64,000 nucleotides of DNA from Chlorops oryzae (taxonomy: Eukaryota > Arthropoda > Insecta > Diptera > Chloropidae), in assembly GCA_020466095.1 (NCBI GenBank), contig CM035806.1:1837102-1901101 (forward strand), written 5' to 3'. Made by a program: the position numbers and the translations under genes. Shown here in pieces: positions 1 to 11,371 of the stretch. Position 1 is the first letter of the stretch; the number at the start of each line of letters is the position of its first letter. The notes beneath the pieces are model-generated. The model made no database searches. It was not told where the DNA came from and worked only from the letters and a program-made list of their open reading frames with translations.

Positions 1-866
1 ATTGATTGAATATATGTACTCGTATTTGGTTTTCGGGATCGGATCTCCTAAATAGTAAAAATAGATCGTGTATATTTTTGAAGGCTTTTCATATTCTCCG
101 AGGAGCGCACCAAAAGTACGAATTCTCTCATCGTCCAACAAAATAAATGTTCATCGGGGGATTTTGAAAACAATTCATTTCATTTCCCATTTTGCAACGT
201 CACTTCCGCTCAAAATTTTCCAATTTATTTCATTTCTAAAATTTCCCATTTTCCTTTCTGCCTAGCATCACGAATTCCTTTGTTTGGCAAAGCTAAAAGA
301 ACAATTTCTATGCTTTGAAAATTAATCGTGTACTAAAAGGGAAAACGAATTTTTATTTATTTATTTATTTTTTTTTTCAATTAAAAATAAGCGATTTAAT
401 GTGAGGCAGACGAACAGGACCGACGACCGATTTAGGCTGCTTGAACAAAAAAGTTAAAAATAAAAAATTAAAAATATTTTATGCAAAATCCAATTTGATC
501 AGCAAAAGAAAAGGAGATGCTGTGCCAAACACGAAGATAAACAAAAGCAAAAGCGTAGAAGAAGAAAAAAAAGATGGAAAAAATGGAGGCTAAAAAAATT
601 AAAAATTTTAACATCAACAACAAAAATCACTGGCGACAACTGATTGCCTAGATTGCCTGCCAGCCAGCGAAACGATTGAATAGAAACTGGCCACCAACCA
701 CCAGAGCATATGGGAAAAATTAAAAAGCAAAAACAAACAAATAAATCCTACGGGGATGTGCTAGAAATCAACGGCAAAATCGTCTAAAATTTAAATTGCT
801 CCAAAGACCATAACGATTTAGTTTTGACCCAGTTTTCTCGTTCTCATTTTAAGATAAAAATGTATG
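1..866. other. AT-rich non-coding DNA, no gene seen
   Basis: A-rich and T-rich sequence without a sustained reading frame that looks coding. By position it probably belongs to the long first intron of drk, whose start exon lies at 18443-18520 on the minus strand; this is inferred from gene orientation only. Confidence 0.5.
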
Positions 867-1176
867 TACAGTAGTTTCGCTATATAAGAAACTCTTATAT
901 AAGAAAAACCCGCCTTTAAGAAACTGGTTACCAAAACCAAAAACTCTTTTTGTATGGAAAAAATTTTTATATAAGAAACTTGGTTTTTTTTATCGAAAAT
1001 TTAACATCCCTATTTTCAAATATCAGTAGTTTATATAAGAAAAAATTTTCTTATAAACGTTTTTTTCTATATAAGAAAGAGTTTTTTTATAAACGTGTTC
1101 ATATATAAGAAAAAACTGGATATAAGAATGAAATTTATTGGCAAAATCGACTTTCTTATATAGCGAAACTACTGTA
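867..1176. mobile_element. TA-flanked palindromic MITE
   Basis: The ends are inverted copies: TACAGTAGTTTCGCTATATA on the left and its complement ending ACTACTGTA on the right, about 24 bp with no mismatch that I see. The inside repeats variants of TATATAAGAAA in both orientations. The TA at each outer edge suits a Tc1/mariner-type target duplication. No transposase is present. The family assignment is inferred from end structure. Confidence 0.8.
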
Positions 1177-1835
1177 TAATTTCGATAAATGTATGTGTGT
1201 ATGCTGCGGAAACGGTTGTTCGGGTTTCCTGAAACTTCTAAAATCCTCCATGTTTTGACGATATCGATGACTGTCTGACACATGCCAGCTAAGCTCGACA
1301 GCAACGCCGGCCGTGCGACATGAGGCTTCTTAAGGAATCGAAAAACTTGGGAATGTTCTTGTGTTCCTGTTTCTCAAATAGTGTTCCCTCTTAAGCGGAC
1401 ACATTTATAGGTCCCGTAGGTGTCCACTTAAGAAAGAGTACACTGTCCTTTTCATCAGCATGGCCACTTTGTAAGCAGTTTGCTTCTAAACAAAGAAGTA
1501 TTTCACTCCCGAATACTGGTCGTGCGTTTAATACATTAGGGTATACCTACGCGGGAAAAATCCATAGCCTTAAAAATACCAAAATACAACCCTGAATACA
1601 AGAGCAGCGTAGATGATCGATTAAAATGTATGCTTTCGATAAAGATATTAATGGGCGCAACTCATTAAGCAGTGTGCCACTGGGATGGTTCATAAGCAGT
1701 GCCGGCCACGGAAGCAAGCTAGAAGCAAAAAGAGCGTAAGCACTCGTATATGCACAAAATGGCTCTCAAATTCAAGTGAACTCTCTCCTTGCGGACACTC
1801 CCTCTTAAATATTTATCGATCCCGCAGGTGCCCGC

Positions 1836-1838
<3 letters not shown>

Positions 1839-1880
<42 letters not shown>

Positions 1881-1893
1881 AGAGAGAAAGAGG

Positions 1894-1988
<95 letters not shown>

Positions 1989-2241
1989 GAGAGAGAGGAG
2001 AGAGAGGGAGAGAGGGAGGAGAGGAGAGAGAGAGAGAGAGAGGAGGAGAGGAGGAGAGAGAGGAGAGAGAGGAGAGAGAGAGGGAGAGAGGGAGGAGAGA
2101 GAGAGAGAGAGGAGAGAGGAGAGAGGGAGAGAGAGGAGGAGAGAGGAGAGAGAGAGAGAGGGAGAGAGGGAGAGAGAGGAGAGAGAGAGAGAGAGAGAGA
2201 GGAGAGAGGAGGGAGAGAGGGAGAGAGGAGGGGGAGAGGAG

Positions 2242-2287
<46 letters not shown>

Positions 2288-2290
2288 GAG

Positions 2291-2350
<60 letters not shown>
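1839..2350. repeat. (GA)n purine tract, about 510 bp
   Basis: Nearly uninterrupted GA dinucleotides with scattered GGA and GAAA variants; one strand is pure purine. The open frames across it (RERERE on one strand, SLSLSL on the other) are low-complexity artefacts. Just before it, the CCCTCTTAA...CCGCAGGTG...CGCTTAAG motif echoes a similar motif near 1386-1432, so the tract probably expanded inside or beside a duplicated repeat unit. Confidence 0.95.
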
Positions 2351-2352
<2 letters not shown>

Positions 2353-2419
2353 CAAAGATACCATTTTGGGCGTGCATGGATGGATATGGGTCACTCTCTC
2401 ACTTTTCACAATTCTTTAG

Positions 2420-2587
2420 GGTATGATATCAATCAAACGATTCGGTTATGATGTCTCCAATGATGATAACTTCGAGATACATAAGAGCCTGAATATTTAC
2501 GAGCCAATAGATAAGGAACTCCAACTGAGGCTCATAGAAAGGAGCGAGAGAATCCTTCGAATTGCGAAACATGAAATCATCGCAAGA
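2420..2587 (+). other. Candidate orphan exon or TE remnant
   Basis: A short open stretch from ATG 2423 has coding-like composition (MISIKRFGYDVSNDDNFEI then a charged helix-like segment ending KHEIIAR). It is preceded by an acceptor-like TTCTTTAG and followed by a donor-like GTGAAT before a T run. I do not recognise the protein. It could be a lone exon, a transposon remnant or chance. Confidence 0.2.
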
Positions 2588-3217
2588 GTGAATTTTTTTT
2601 TTTTTTTGTGAAATTTGAATACAAAAATTCTAGATAACAAAGAAATTTAGTACTTTCATTGCTTAACTCTTGTTAAAAGTTTTCAACGTTTTCAAATCCT
2701 TGAGAACTGCAACCTTTTTTCGTTTAATATTATGAGCTAAGCCTTAAAAAAAAATGAGTGAGTATGACGGGTGTGACACAATGGAATTGACCTGTTTCCG
2801 TTTATCTCTTCGCATTCAGCGGTTTTGTTTTCGCTATTTCGTTTTTTTTTTTTTTTTTTTTTTTTTTTTGTTGGTACAATTAGAAATGACTCAGGGGAAA
2901 CAACTCCCAGATAGTCATGCTCGGTAGTATCGTAATACAGAAGCTTTCCGTTTTCAGCTTCAACGAATTTTTATCGTGCAGCTCTCTCATATCTCACCTC
3001 CGCCACCAGCCTCTTGCTACCTCGCACCCTCTCTCAGCCCCTCTCGCTCACTCTGTTTCCTCTCCTTTCCCCCCATCGCCCATCGCCTGGTCTCTATTAT
3101 TCTCTATTGAATTACAACATTTTCCAATGAATTGAAGCGCACTCAGCTGACATCAGTTCCTCGTTTTGAGAAACTTGTCGTTTAAACGGAACTTGTTAAC
3201 AAAAATACTTATAAATA

Positions 3218-3589
3218 TACAGTCAAACTTCCATAACTTGAATTTTCTATAACTCAAACTGAATCGTCGGACAAAAGCGAATATTTTATACGTACCTACA
3301 TATATACAATTTCGTTTCCCTAACTCGAAGTTTCTATATCTTGAACTTTTTCTTTCGGATAATAGTGCTTCAAGTAATGGAAGTTTTTCTGCAAATATAA
3401 GAAAATGGCGGCAGTAGGTTTAGATCAGAGGTTGTCAGGGTACGATAAACTTTAGATGCAATCCAACTTTTATAACTTGAATCGGAATTATCCATTGACT
3501 TTGTTCTATTTATGGCGACGACTTGGATATGTATGTATATAGTGGACGACTATGTATATAGAGGACCGAGTTATGGAGTCTTGACTGTA
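3218..3589. mobile_element. pogo/Tigger-like MITE
   Basis: Inverted ends TACAGTCAAACTTCCATAAC and ...GAGTCTTGACTGTA. The CAGTC...GACTG termini flanked by TA are typical of pogo-type Tc1/mariner elements. The inside is AT-rich, repeats TAACTTGAA/TAACTCGAA motifs and has no coding capacity. It is non-autonomous, about 370 bp. Confidence 0.8.
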
Positions 3590-4000
3590 CCAAAGCAAAA
3601 AAAAAAAAAAACAAAAAAAATGAAAATTGAAGTTCACATGAAGAGAACAATCTTATTTTCTCAAACAATACTCTTCATTATTAAATTTCATTTCTCTGGA
3701 GTTTTATCACCTGAAAATGTGTTAAAAACAAGTGGCTTTTTGTTTTTGTATTGCAAAACGTTTTAACTTTCTATTTGTTTCTTGAAATATGTGATAAATT
3801 ACGATGGTCGGTAAAGCGGAAAGTACATTTCCGACGCATAGCAGGGGGCATTCATTGTTCTCGAATGTGTTCCGTTTTAATGTAGTAAGTTTAGTCATTA
3901 AGCCAAACATTAATAGAAAAATCAATTAAACACGGATTAATTATCTACGGTTAAAGCCAAAAATTTCGAAGATACATACAATGTTTCATCAATTAACCCT

Positions 4001-4759
4001 TTAAGGGGGTCTTCTCATTGAGCAACTTTTTTTTTCGAATTTTTTTTTTTTTTTTTTTTTGCATTTATTTAAAGCTTGGGTAGTTGTGAATATGCCCCTA
4101 AAAGGATTTTTTGAAATTCGAAATAGTTTAGAGGATATAGCCTTCTTTGTCGAGCAAGATCTGCGCTAAAATCGAGTAAGTTTTTGCGTTGCTTCAAACT
4201 TTAAAAACGCGTTTATCTCGAAACCACGTTTTTCGAACTGGCGGCCATGATATCTCCAGTTCAACTGAACCGATTTTCATGAAACAAAGTGGAATCGACG
4301 CAGAATTGTCACCATTCTCGGGTGAACCTCGACATTATTTGAAAAATTATTTTTAGACTATTTTTTTTTTTTACACTAAACTACAAAAAAAAAGCCGAAA
4401 TTGAAATTTTTTTTTGAATGGCCGCCATTTTGTCAAAAAAAATTCACAAAATTAAGCTTGAGGTTCACCCGAGAATTACATCTATACTGTGTATAACCCG
4501 TTTTTTTTTAACCATTCGGACGCTCCGGAGACCGGAATCGTGGCCGCCGTGACGGCACCTTTTTTTTCACCTACCAACTTTGAAGTCTCATTACTTTTTG
4601 AACAGCCCACGTATCGAGGCAAAAAAAATTTTTTTTATTTACTTTGAACCTTTTGTAATACAATAAATAAAAAATTTTCAATTATTCTTTGCGTTTTCAA
4701 ATAAGAATTTTTTTAAAAAGGGTCCAAAAAACGGGTTTTCAATGAGAAGACCCCCTTAA
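4001..4759. mobile_element. TTAA-flanked non-autonomous element, copy 1
   Basis: TTAA, then GGGGGTCTTCTCATTGA; the other end is TCAATGAGAAGACCCCC, then TTAA. The perfect 17-bp inverted ends inside TTAA duplications point to a piggyBac-type target preference. The inside has no open frame. A second copy at 14403-15145 is almost identical apart from homopolymer lengths and small indels, which implies recent activity or assembly noise in homopolymers. Confidence 0.85.
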
Positions 4760-5734
4760 CGCATAGGGGAGAAATTTGCACCAGCATAATGTTGACGATT
4801 TATTGCAGTTTTTTTTTAAGAGTAAATGCTTTAAATCGTTAAAATTGTGTGGAGAAAAATTTGACTTGTGCGTTAAAGGGTTAATAATAATAATAATAAT
4901 GTGTGACGTTGGAGTGCCTCAGTCCTTATTAAATGGACCCACTGAATTGAAGGATTAGCCGAAGTAGACCACGGTAGCATTGGGTCCTTTTTCGTCCTTC
5001 AAGACCCTTTTGAGAGAGCTAAAGCCCTATATTAGGCTTCCGTTCTTGTAAAGAGTCTCTGTATGATGACTAGCTATGCTCGCGGAGTAAGCTTCGGTGC
5101 ATTGAGAGCAAATGCTTGTGTACAAACCAGTGTTGTCAGTGTCAATTTGGTGGCAATTTTCCATCGGATATTTAAAAAAAACAATCCCTTTCCTTCTATT
5201 TTCTATACAAAATTGATCGGAAAAAATCCCTTGTACAAAATTTAAGTGAGTTTTGATTAAAAGTAAAATCGAAAAAATCCCTCAAAATAGGAAAATTCCT
5301 TCGATCTGGCATCACTGGTACAAACACAAAAGGCAACAACAAAGAAGAGAAATCGAAAACATTTTAGTCTGTCCACAGACGGCGAACGAGCAGGACCTAT
5401 GTCGGACGAAGCAAAAAGAGAAAACGTAAAAAGGCGAAAAGCTACATGATAAAAAAAAAAAAAACCCTCAAAAAACACATTTTGATGCAAACGTTTTCTT
5501 CCTTTGAAGAATGAAAACATCGCTAACAGAAATCGATTTTGTCGAACTCATTGCCTTTTCAAAAACCTCTGTTTAACAACTCTATTTCAGTTTTTGACTA
5601 ATTTCTATCTTTCTTCATTATGTATAAACATATTTGCTTCTTTGCTTAGTTCTATTTAATACGCCTAAAATTTTGTTCAGTGCAACGCGGGCGCACACAC
5701 TCACAACATTTCAATGTAGTGGTGGGCATAGCTG

Positions 5735-6152
5735 CCCTGCTGGAAACCCGTCGCCATATGACCCATGTCTATATTGACGTCAATATAGACAAGAGAACTA
5801 GTTCCAACGTCAACAGTATTTATAGGCGGTAGTCATTATAGAAAACTGTACTATCAATTTGAGGTATAAGTTTCATCTTTAATATGAACCATGCTACAAC
5901 AATTTGTGATCTTCCTTATAAAGCGAAAAGTACTTCATTTTTGTCTATATTAATAGTACCGTACGTCAAATATTGTTCGTTCAATAGTTTATTCGGTCTA
6001 AATTTTGACATTCAATGGGACAACTCAAGTTAAATGTCAATAACGGCAAAGCTATTGCGTACGTGCGTATTAATCTTGGTCAGTAGTACTTCGTTCGACG
6101 CAGTCGAGTAGAGAAAGTAGTATAGACTTCACTATTGACATTTCCTGCAGGG
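5735..6152. mobile_element. CCCTGCAGGAA-ended MITE
   Basis: Left end CCCTGCTGGAAA, right end TTTCCTGCAGGG. The right 150 bp (AAATGTCAATAACGG...GGTCAGTAGTAC...) is shared with the element at 45511-45981, and a left-end piece lies near 13937. No clear target duplication. There is no coding content. Confidence 0.6.
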
Positions 6153-6154
6153 TG

Positions 6155-7378
6155 ATGATGGCTGACGTTTGTCGTCTTTAATCTTCTGGGACTGATGACG
6201 ATAGTTACCGTTATCCGTCCCGCGGAGCTCGCGATCTGTAATTGCAAGGAGGTCCTTGACCTTAAGCCTGGCAAACTCGTCCTCACCAATCCAATGGTGT
6301 CCCGTGATTGGCCTTCTTCTTCTTCTTGCCAGTGCAGGACAGTGGCACAGAATATGTAACGCCGTCTCACTGTCCTCTAGACACAGTCTACATGTGTCAT
6401 CCTCAACAAGACTCATCTTTCTGAGGTGGCACATGAAGTTGCCATGTCCAGAGTTACCAATGATGTCAACCAGCTGAGAGCGCTTCGTATAAGACCGAGC
6501 GCCCTCGTTGCCTCCGTCACCTATGGCTTCTTCATCGCCAACTTCGCCTGTCTGCATCCATCCACTCCACTCCACTCCACTGTCCATCCACTCTGCGACA
6601 GCCGAAGTGATTTTCCTCCACCTCAGTGGAACACATGGCTCTGGACCATAAGGGTCCTGGCTGGTACCTTTCCTCGCAAGGTAGTCAGTCAGCCCTCTCA
6701 TTTTGGTCTATACCAGAGTGTCCTCTAACCCACATAAGTGTGACTTCATTTCTGGAAGTACACTCTTGGAGTTTCGCAGCACACTCCTCCTGTACCAGAC
6801 TGTTGTCCGTAGTCGTTTGCTTTATGCTCCTTATCACCGCTTGATTGTCAAAAGCCCACTCAGAATCAGAATTCGCTTCTGGTGGACCTTTCTCTCAAGC
6901 AGGTGATCCAGGGCGCAAATGACCGCGAGAAGTTTCGGGGCCTGGTAAACTGACACGATCGTGGATTGTGTCAGCGGTGTCTAGTTCTTCCGAGAAGACT
7001 CCAGCCCCGCTCTGCCATCCATTAGTGAACCATCCGTGAAGACGTAAATGTCATGGCGTCCGCACTAGTCTTGTAGACGGCCGTCCTCTATGGGGCTTTC
7101 CACCACCAAACTACAGAATGCGTAGGGTATGACAGATGTAAACATTATTTTGTATATCAAGTGTGCAGATTTCGGAAGAATTCCCCACCGCAAACCGCAC
7201 ACACTCTTTTACACTGAAATAGAGCCCTTTTAGCTTTCTGAATCTTATCCTCCACGTGTAGATTCCAGGTCAGTTTTGTATCCAGGATCACTCCTAGTTA
7301 CCTCACCGACCCAGACACGGGAATAATCGATCCAAAAAGCTGCAGTGGCTCCACCGATAGACCCCTCGTTAAAGGGTT
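6155..7378 (-). pseudogene. Non-LTR retrotransposon pol fragment (RT tail plus RNase H)
   Basis: Read on the minus strand with several frame changes, this is the 3' part of a pol gene of an RNase H-carrying LINE (I/R1/LOA-like). An RT thumb-like segment at about 7310-7130 reads LGVILDTKLTWNLHVEDK then QKAKRALFQC. The RNase H start at about 7060 reads VFTDGSLMDGRAG with the catalytic Asp. Near 6740 it reads VTLMWVRGHSGIDQNERADY, the typical RNase H C-terminal His/Asp motif. A CCHC-like cluster CRLCLEDSETALHILCHC follows at about 6390. Stops and frameshifts make it a dead copy, truncated at both ends. Clade assignment is inferred. Confidence 0.8.
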
Positions 7379-7412
7379 AAGCGGTAAGCTTTCAAAATCT
7401 AGTTGAATTTTG

Positions 7413-7807
7413 TGTGTGTGTGTTTTTGTTTGTTTGTATGTTATGTATGTATGTATGTATGTATGTATGATGTATGTATGTATGTATGTATGTATGTATG
7501 TATGTATGTATGTATGTATGTATGTTATATATGTTATGTATGTTATGTATGTATGTATGTATGTATGTATGTATGTATGTATGTATGTATGTATTGTATG
7601 TATGTATGTATGTATGTATGTATGTATGTATGTATGTATTATGTATGTTATGTATGTATGTATGTATGTATGTATGTATGTAGTATGTATGTATGTATGT
7701 ATGTATGTATGTATGTATGTATGTATGTATGTATGTATGTATGTATGTATGTATGTATGTATGTATGTATGTATGTATGTATGTATGTATGTATGTATGT
7801 ATGTATG

Positions 7808-7839
<32 letters not shown>

Positions 7840-7885
7840 TGTATGTATGTATGTATGTATGTTATGTATGTATGTTATGTTATGT
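7413..7885. repeat. (ATGT)n tetranucleotide tract, about 450 bp
   Basis: A long run of TATG units with rare slips (GATG, TTATG, GTAG). All the Met-Tyr-Val-Cys open frames here are artefacts of the repeat. It abuts the 5' side of the minus-strand retrotransposon fragment. Confidence 0.95.
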
Positions 7886-8112
7886 TCTTAAAAAATCATG
7901 GAAGTTAATACAAAAAATTCATAAAATAACAACGAAAAACTCCAGCGGAGTAATCCTCATCATCACCTATGCCAGCGATGGTATAGGTAAATACATACAT
8001 ACATACATAGATACCTAAAACATAGTAAAAAAAAAAAAAAAAGACAAGGCAATGAGAACAATATGACACAAAAGAAGCTGCTGCATCTAAAATTGCACTC
8101 GACAGGAGTACG

Positions 8113-8373
8113 ATGGAAAAGAAGGAAGATGACGAATACGAAGATTATGATGATGATGATTATGATGATGATTTTAAGGCATACGAAAGAAAATATGGCC
8201 ACATGCTTAGATCAAAAGAACGTATGCGAGGCAATGGAACTTATCATTTCTACCACCATCGGCACCAACAACACCATCAACATCATCATCATCAACATCA
8301 TCATCATCAACATCATCATCACCATCACGAGCCCCACCAACAGCTAGCGCTTCCATTGAATCAACAGGACTAG
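8113..8373 (+). CDS. Doubtful Asp-rich/His-rich ORF
   Basis: Eighty-six codons from ATG, with the frame open about 19 codons further upstream. It has an acidic block EDDEYEDYDDDDYDDD at residues 4-19, a non-repetitive middle (FKAYERKYGHMLRSKERMRG), then His/Gln runs and a stop at 8371-8373. The ends derive from GAT and CAT trinucleotide repeats, so the frame could be fortuitous. The middle part is less repeat-like and could be a genuine exon piece. It sits inside the presumed drk intron on the opposite strand. No known family recognised. Confidence 0.2.
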   Translation: MEKKEDDEYEDYDDDDYDDDFKAYERKYGHMLRSKERMRGNGTYHFYHHRHQQHHQHHHHQHHHHQHHHHHHEPHQQLALPLNQQD

Positions 8374-8993
8374 AGCATCATCGCCTGGCAATAAAATTTA
8401 GTTATGCATATGAACATACCGTATACCGAATGCCGTATGACGGACGACGTTTTCGAGGAGGGGTAAAGGGCTCACTTTGTGTATTAAAAAAGAGACGAGA
8501 ACGCATCTACAGCATTCGGCGATGAAAAAAGAAAAAGAAAAAGGAGATATACGAACAAAAAGAAAAAACAGTGCCAGAAGTCATGCTGAAGCTCGTTAAC
8601 TTCTCCGACTATCTGCATCTATGTATGTGTGGTGTGGTGTGGTGGGTGGGGTGTGGTGTTGTGTGTGTGCTCGAATACTTTGAGAGAATCCAAAGCAAGC
8701 GAATGTAAAATCAATATAAACACTGCAAAATAGTAAAGGTAAAAGGCAATTGAAATGAGAGGTTTGAACTCAATTTTGAGTATTTTTCCCGTAGCATTCA
8801 TTGCCCTAAGTCAATTTGGGGACAACACACGCAATACACGTTCGAATCGAATTTTCTAATAAACATCCAACTCAACTGGACGAATGAATTTCTAGTAAGT
8901 ATGTACTTTAAATTGATTTTGGTCCTTCTTTCGGTATGGATTAGATGTAGGTACCAACTATTTGTGGCTGCTCTTGAATAGAATCAACAATTA
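8374..8993. other. Non-coding DNA with short GT-rich run
   Basis: No gene seen. A GTGTGGTGTGGTGGGTGGGG run lies around 8628-8660. Nothing else is recognised. Confidence 0.4.
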
Positions 8994-9001
8994 CTCATGA
9001 G

Positions 9002-9779
9002 CAGTGGCGTGGCCAGAGAAAGAGTGCTTTGATAGTGCTTATATTTTCCACAGTGCCAAGATTTTTTCAAAAAACTGATCCTTTTTGGAACAGTTTGGAA
9101 CTAGACCCAAACTAGACTAGTTGTAATCGGTTTCTTGAATTCGAAGAATTTTAGCACTAAATTTTTTTCAAAAAACTGGTCCTTTTTGGAGCACTGAAAT
9201 TTTTTCAAAAAACTGGTCCTTTTTGGACCAGTTTGGAACTAGACCCAAACTAGACTAGTTGTAATCCGTTTCTTGAATTCGAAGAATTTTAGCACTAAAT
9301 TTTTTTCAAAAAACTGGTCCTTTTTGGAGCACTAAATTTTTTCAAAAAACTGGTCCTTTTTGGACCAGTTTGGAATTAGACCCTAACTAGACTAGTTGTA
9401 ATCGGTTTCTTGAATTCGAAGAATTTTAGCACTAAATTTTTTTCAAAAAACTGGTCCTTTTTGGAGCACTAAAATTTTTCAAAAAACGGGTCCTTTTTGG
9501 AACAGTTTAGAACTAGACCCTAACTAGACTAGTTGTAATCGGTTTCTTAAAAAAATTTCACGCCAAAATTCTTAGCATTTTTCGCTTATTCTATGGATAA
9601 ATTTTCATCCAAATCGGACGCCATGAATTTTTCGGATTTTTTTGGTTTTTGGTCCATAACTATCTAAGCTTCCTCTAGCCCCCTCCAAAAATTTTTGGGT
9701 TAATGTCTTATAATTGTTCAATATACCACTGTGGAAAATATAAGCATATCAAAGCACTCTTTCTCTGGACACGCCACTG
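9002..9779. mobile_element. hAT-like MITE with internal tandem array
   Basis: Terminal inverted repeats of about 58 bp begin CAGTGGCGTGG and end CCACGCC-like ACGCCACTG. The flanks CTCATGAG (8994-9001) and CTCATGCC (9780-9787) match at 6 of 8 bases, consistent with an aged 8-bp hAT duplication. The inside carries a 137-bp tandem array (separate entry). No transposase. Confidence 0.8.
9070..9560 (+). repeat. Tandem repeat, about 137-bp period, 3.5 units
   Basis: The marker TAGTTGTAATC recurs with its TTGTAATC at 9121, 9259, 9395 and 9533, spacings of 138, 136 and 138. Each unit contains the near-palindrome CTGGTCCTTTTTGGACCAG and ACTAGAC..AACTAGACTAGT. The array lies wholly within the hAT-like element at 9002-9779. 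Confidence 0.9.
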
Positions 9780-9787
9780 CTCATGCC

Positions 9788-11158
9788 CTGCCTGTAAGTA
9801 GTAGCCGCCGCGGAAAAAGTCACTCTGGAAGTTTCGATGACGTCGAGGTGACTTTGGATCATCCGACATGCTGAACGCATGACATTTTGTGTACGACACT
9901 TTTTATGATATTTTTGCTCAACTCGACGTTGAGTGACGTTCCGTATAACTTTCTCAAGCTAGGGCGTGCGCACGCTCTCTTCTCTCTAGACGGCTCTTTC
10001 TACTGATCATCCTCTCCGATCTCCTCTCCTCTCCTTCTCCTCCTCCTCTCCTCTCCTCTCCTCTTTTCTCTTTGCATTTTTCAATAAATTTTTATAAGCC
10101 TTTATTTTTTGGAATTTTTCAATTATCGCTTGCCTCAACGCGGGATTCAATGCAATTATCCTATTTGCGTTGAAGTAGCCAATAAGATTCAATAGCACAC
10201 ACGAGAAACAACCTCCCCTACGATTACATTGTCGACCCAGGAGTCATGCGTGGTATTGCAGAGAGTGAAATCACCGATGACTTTGTCATGCAGAAGATAT
10301 TTGCCTGCTGGGAAGGCTTCAAAAATACTGAGACGCATAGCCCAGGTTCGAGGTTGATGACCATGATGATGACGACGATGGTGATAATAACAATGATGAT
10401 GATGACCATGGTAATGATGTTTATATACTTAGTCCACTGCAATGATGATGATGATGATGATCGACTTTCTGCTAGCTACAATCATGATGAAGAGATGCTA
10501 TTGCGAATTTCCATCGGCAAACCCCTTTGCCCAAAGCCAATGCACTCTCCACTCTCTCTCTCTCTACTCGTTATTTTACACTGTTGCTGGATGTGAGTGA
10601 AAGATGTGCTCGTTTTTTGCGTTGTGCCATTTCCGTGTTCGATTATTTTGAGCTTTTCATTTTTTATTTATTTATTTTTTTTTTATTTTTTATTGGGAGA
10701 CCGAACTCCTTTTTTTCCTACTTCATCGGATTTTTTCTTTTTTGCTTTTTTGCCTTCGATCCGCAATACGAAACAACAATAAGAATGAATAAAAGATAGA
10801 AAATATAAGAAGAAAAAATGAAATCAAGTTGAAATGCGAAAGATAATGCCGCCTTGGAGCATAGGTTTCAGTGTCAGTGTTTGGAAGGTAAAGCGTTGAC
10901 ACGCGAGATTGTCGCGTCTCTACAGTGTTCCGGAGAGGGGGGTATGGGATGTGTATGTACTTTCGGGAGTTCCGAGTAAGTTTGATAAACATTTCTGTTC
11001 TGATCCGTTCCGTTCCATTCCGTTCCTATGCTGCGAAGCACTCGAATGTTTCGAAGAGAATAGAAAGGAATTATTTTCCGAAAGCAGCATACATCGATAT
11101 AGGGTCGCAGGATGGGTAATTACTCATAATCTTTGAGTATAATTACACGTTATTCCGC
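9788..11158. other. Non-coding DNA with simple repeats
   Basis: No convincing gene. It contains a CTCCT-rich run (about 10017-10065), ATG/GAT trinucleotide stretches (about 10360-10465) and T-rich runs (about 10660-10750). The open frames here follow those repeats. Confidence 0.4.
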
Positions 11159-11164
11159 TAAAAA

Positions 11165-11370
11165 ATTTTTTTAAACTGGTCCCTTTTGGAACAGTTTGGG
11201 ACTAGACCAAAACTAGACTAGTTGTAATCAGTTTTTCGAAAAAATTTTAGTGCAAAAATTCTTAGAATTTTTCACTTATTCTAGTTCTAAATTTTCATCC
11301 AAATCGGACGCCATGAATTTTTTGGTTTTTTTTTTTTTTTTTTTTTTTTTTTGTTTTTGGTCCATAACTC
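11165..11370 (+). mobile_element. Right-end fragment related to the 9002-9779 element
   Basis: It shares CTAGACTAGTTGTAATC, the CCAAATCGGACGCCATGAAT segment and GGTCCATAACT with the right part of the hAT-like MITE, interrupted by a T run of about 30. It lies directly against, and appears to truncate, the RNase H fragment that starts at 11372. Confidence 0.6.
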
Positions 11371-11371
11371 T

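Noticed and set aside
1685..2419. Long ORFs rich in Arg-Glu or Ser-Leu on both strands
   Set aside because: They are translations of the (GA)n tract; any frame over a pure dinucleotide repeat stays open.
7403..8018. Long ORFs of Met-Tyr-Val-Cys repeats, or a CRISPR-like regular array
   Set aside because: The repeat is a 4-bp microsatellite without spacers, in a eukaryotic genome.
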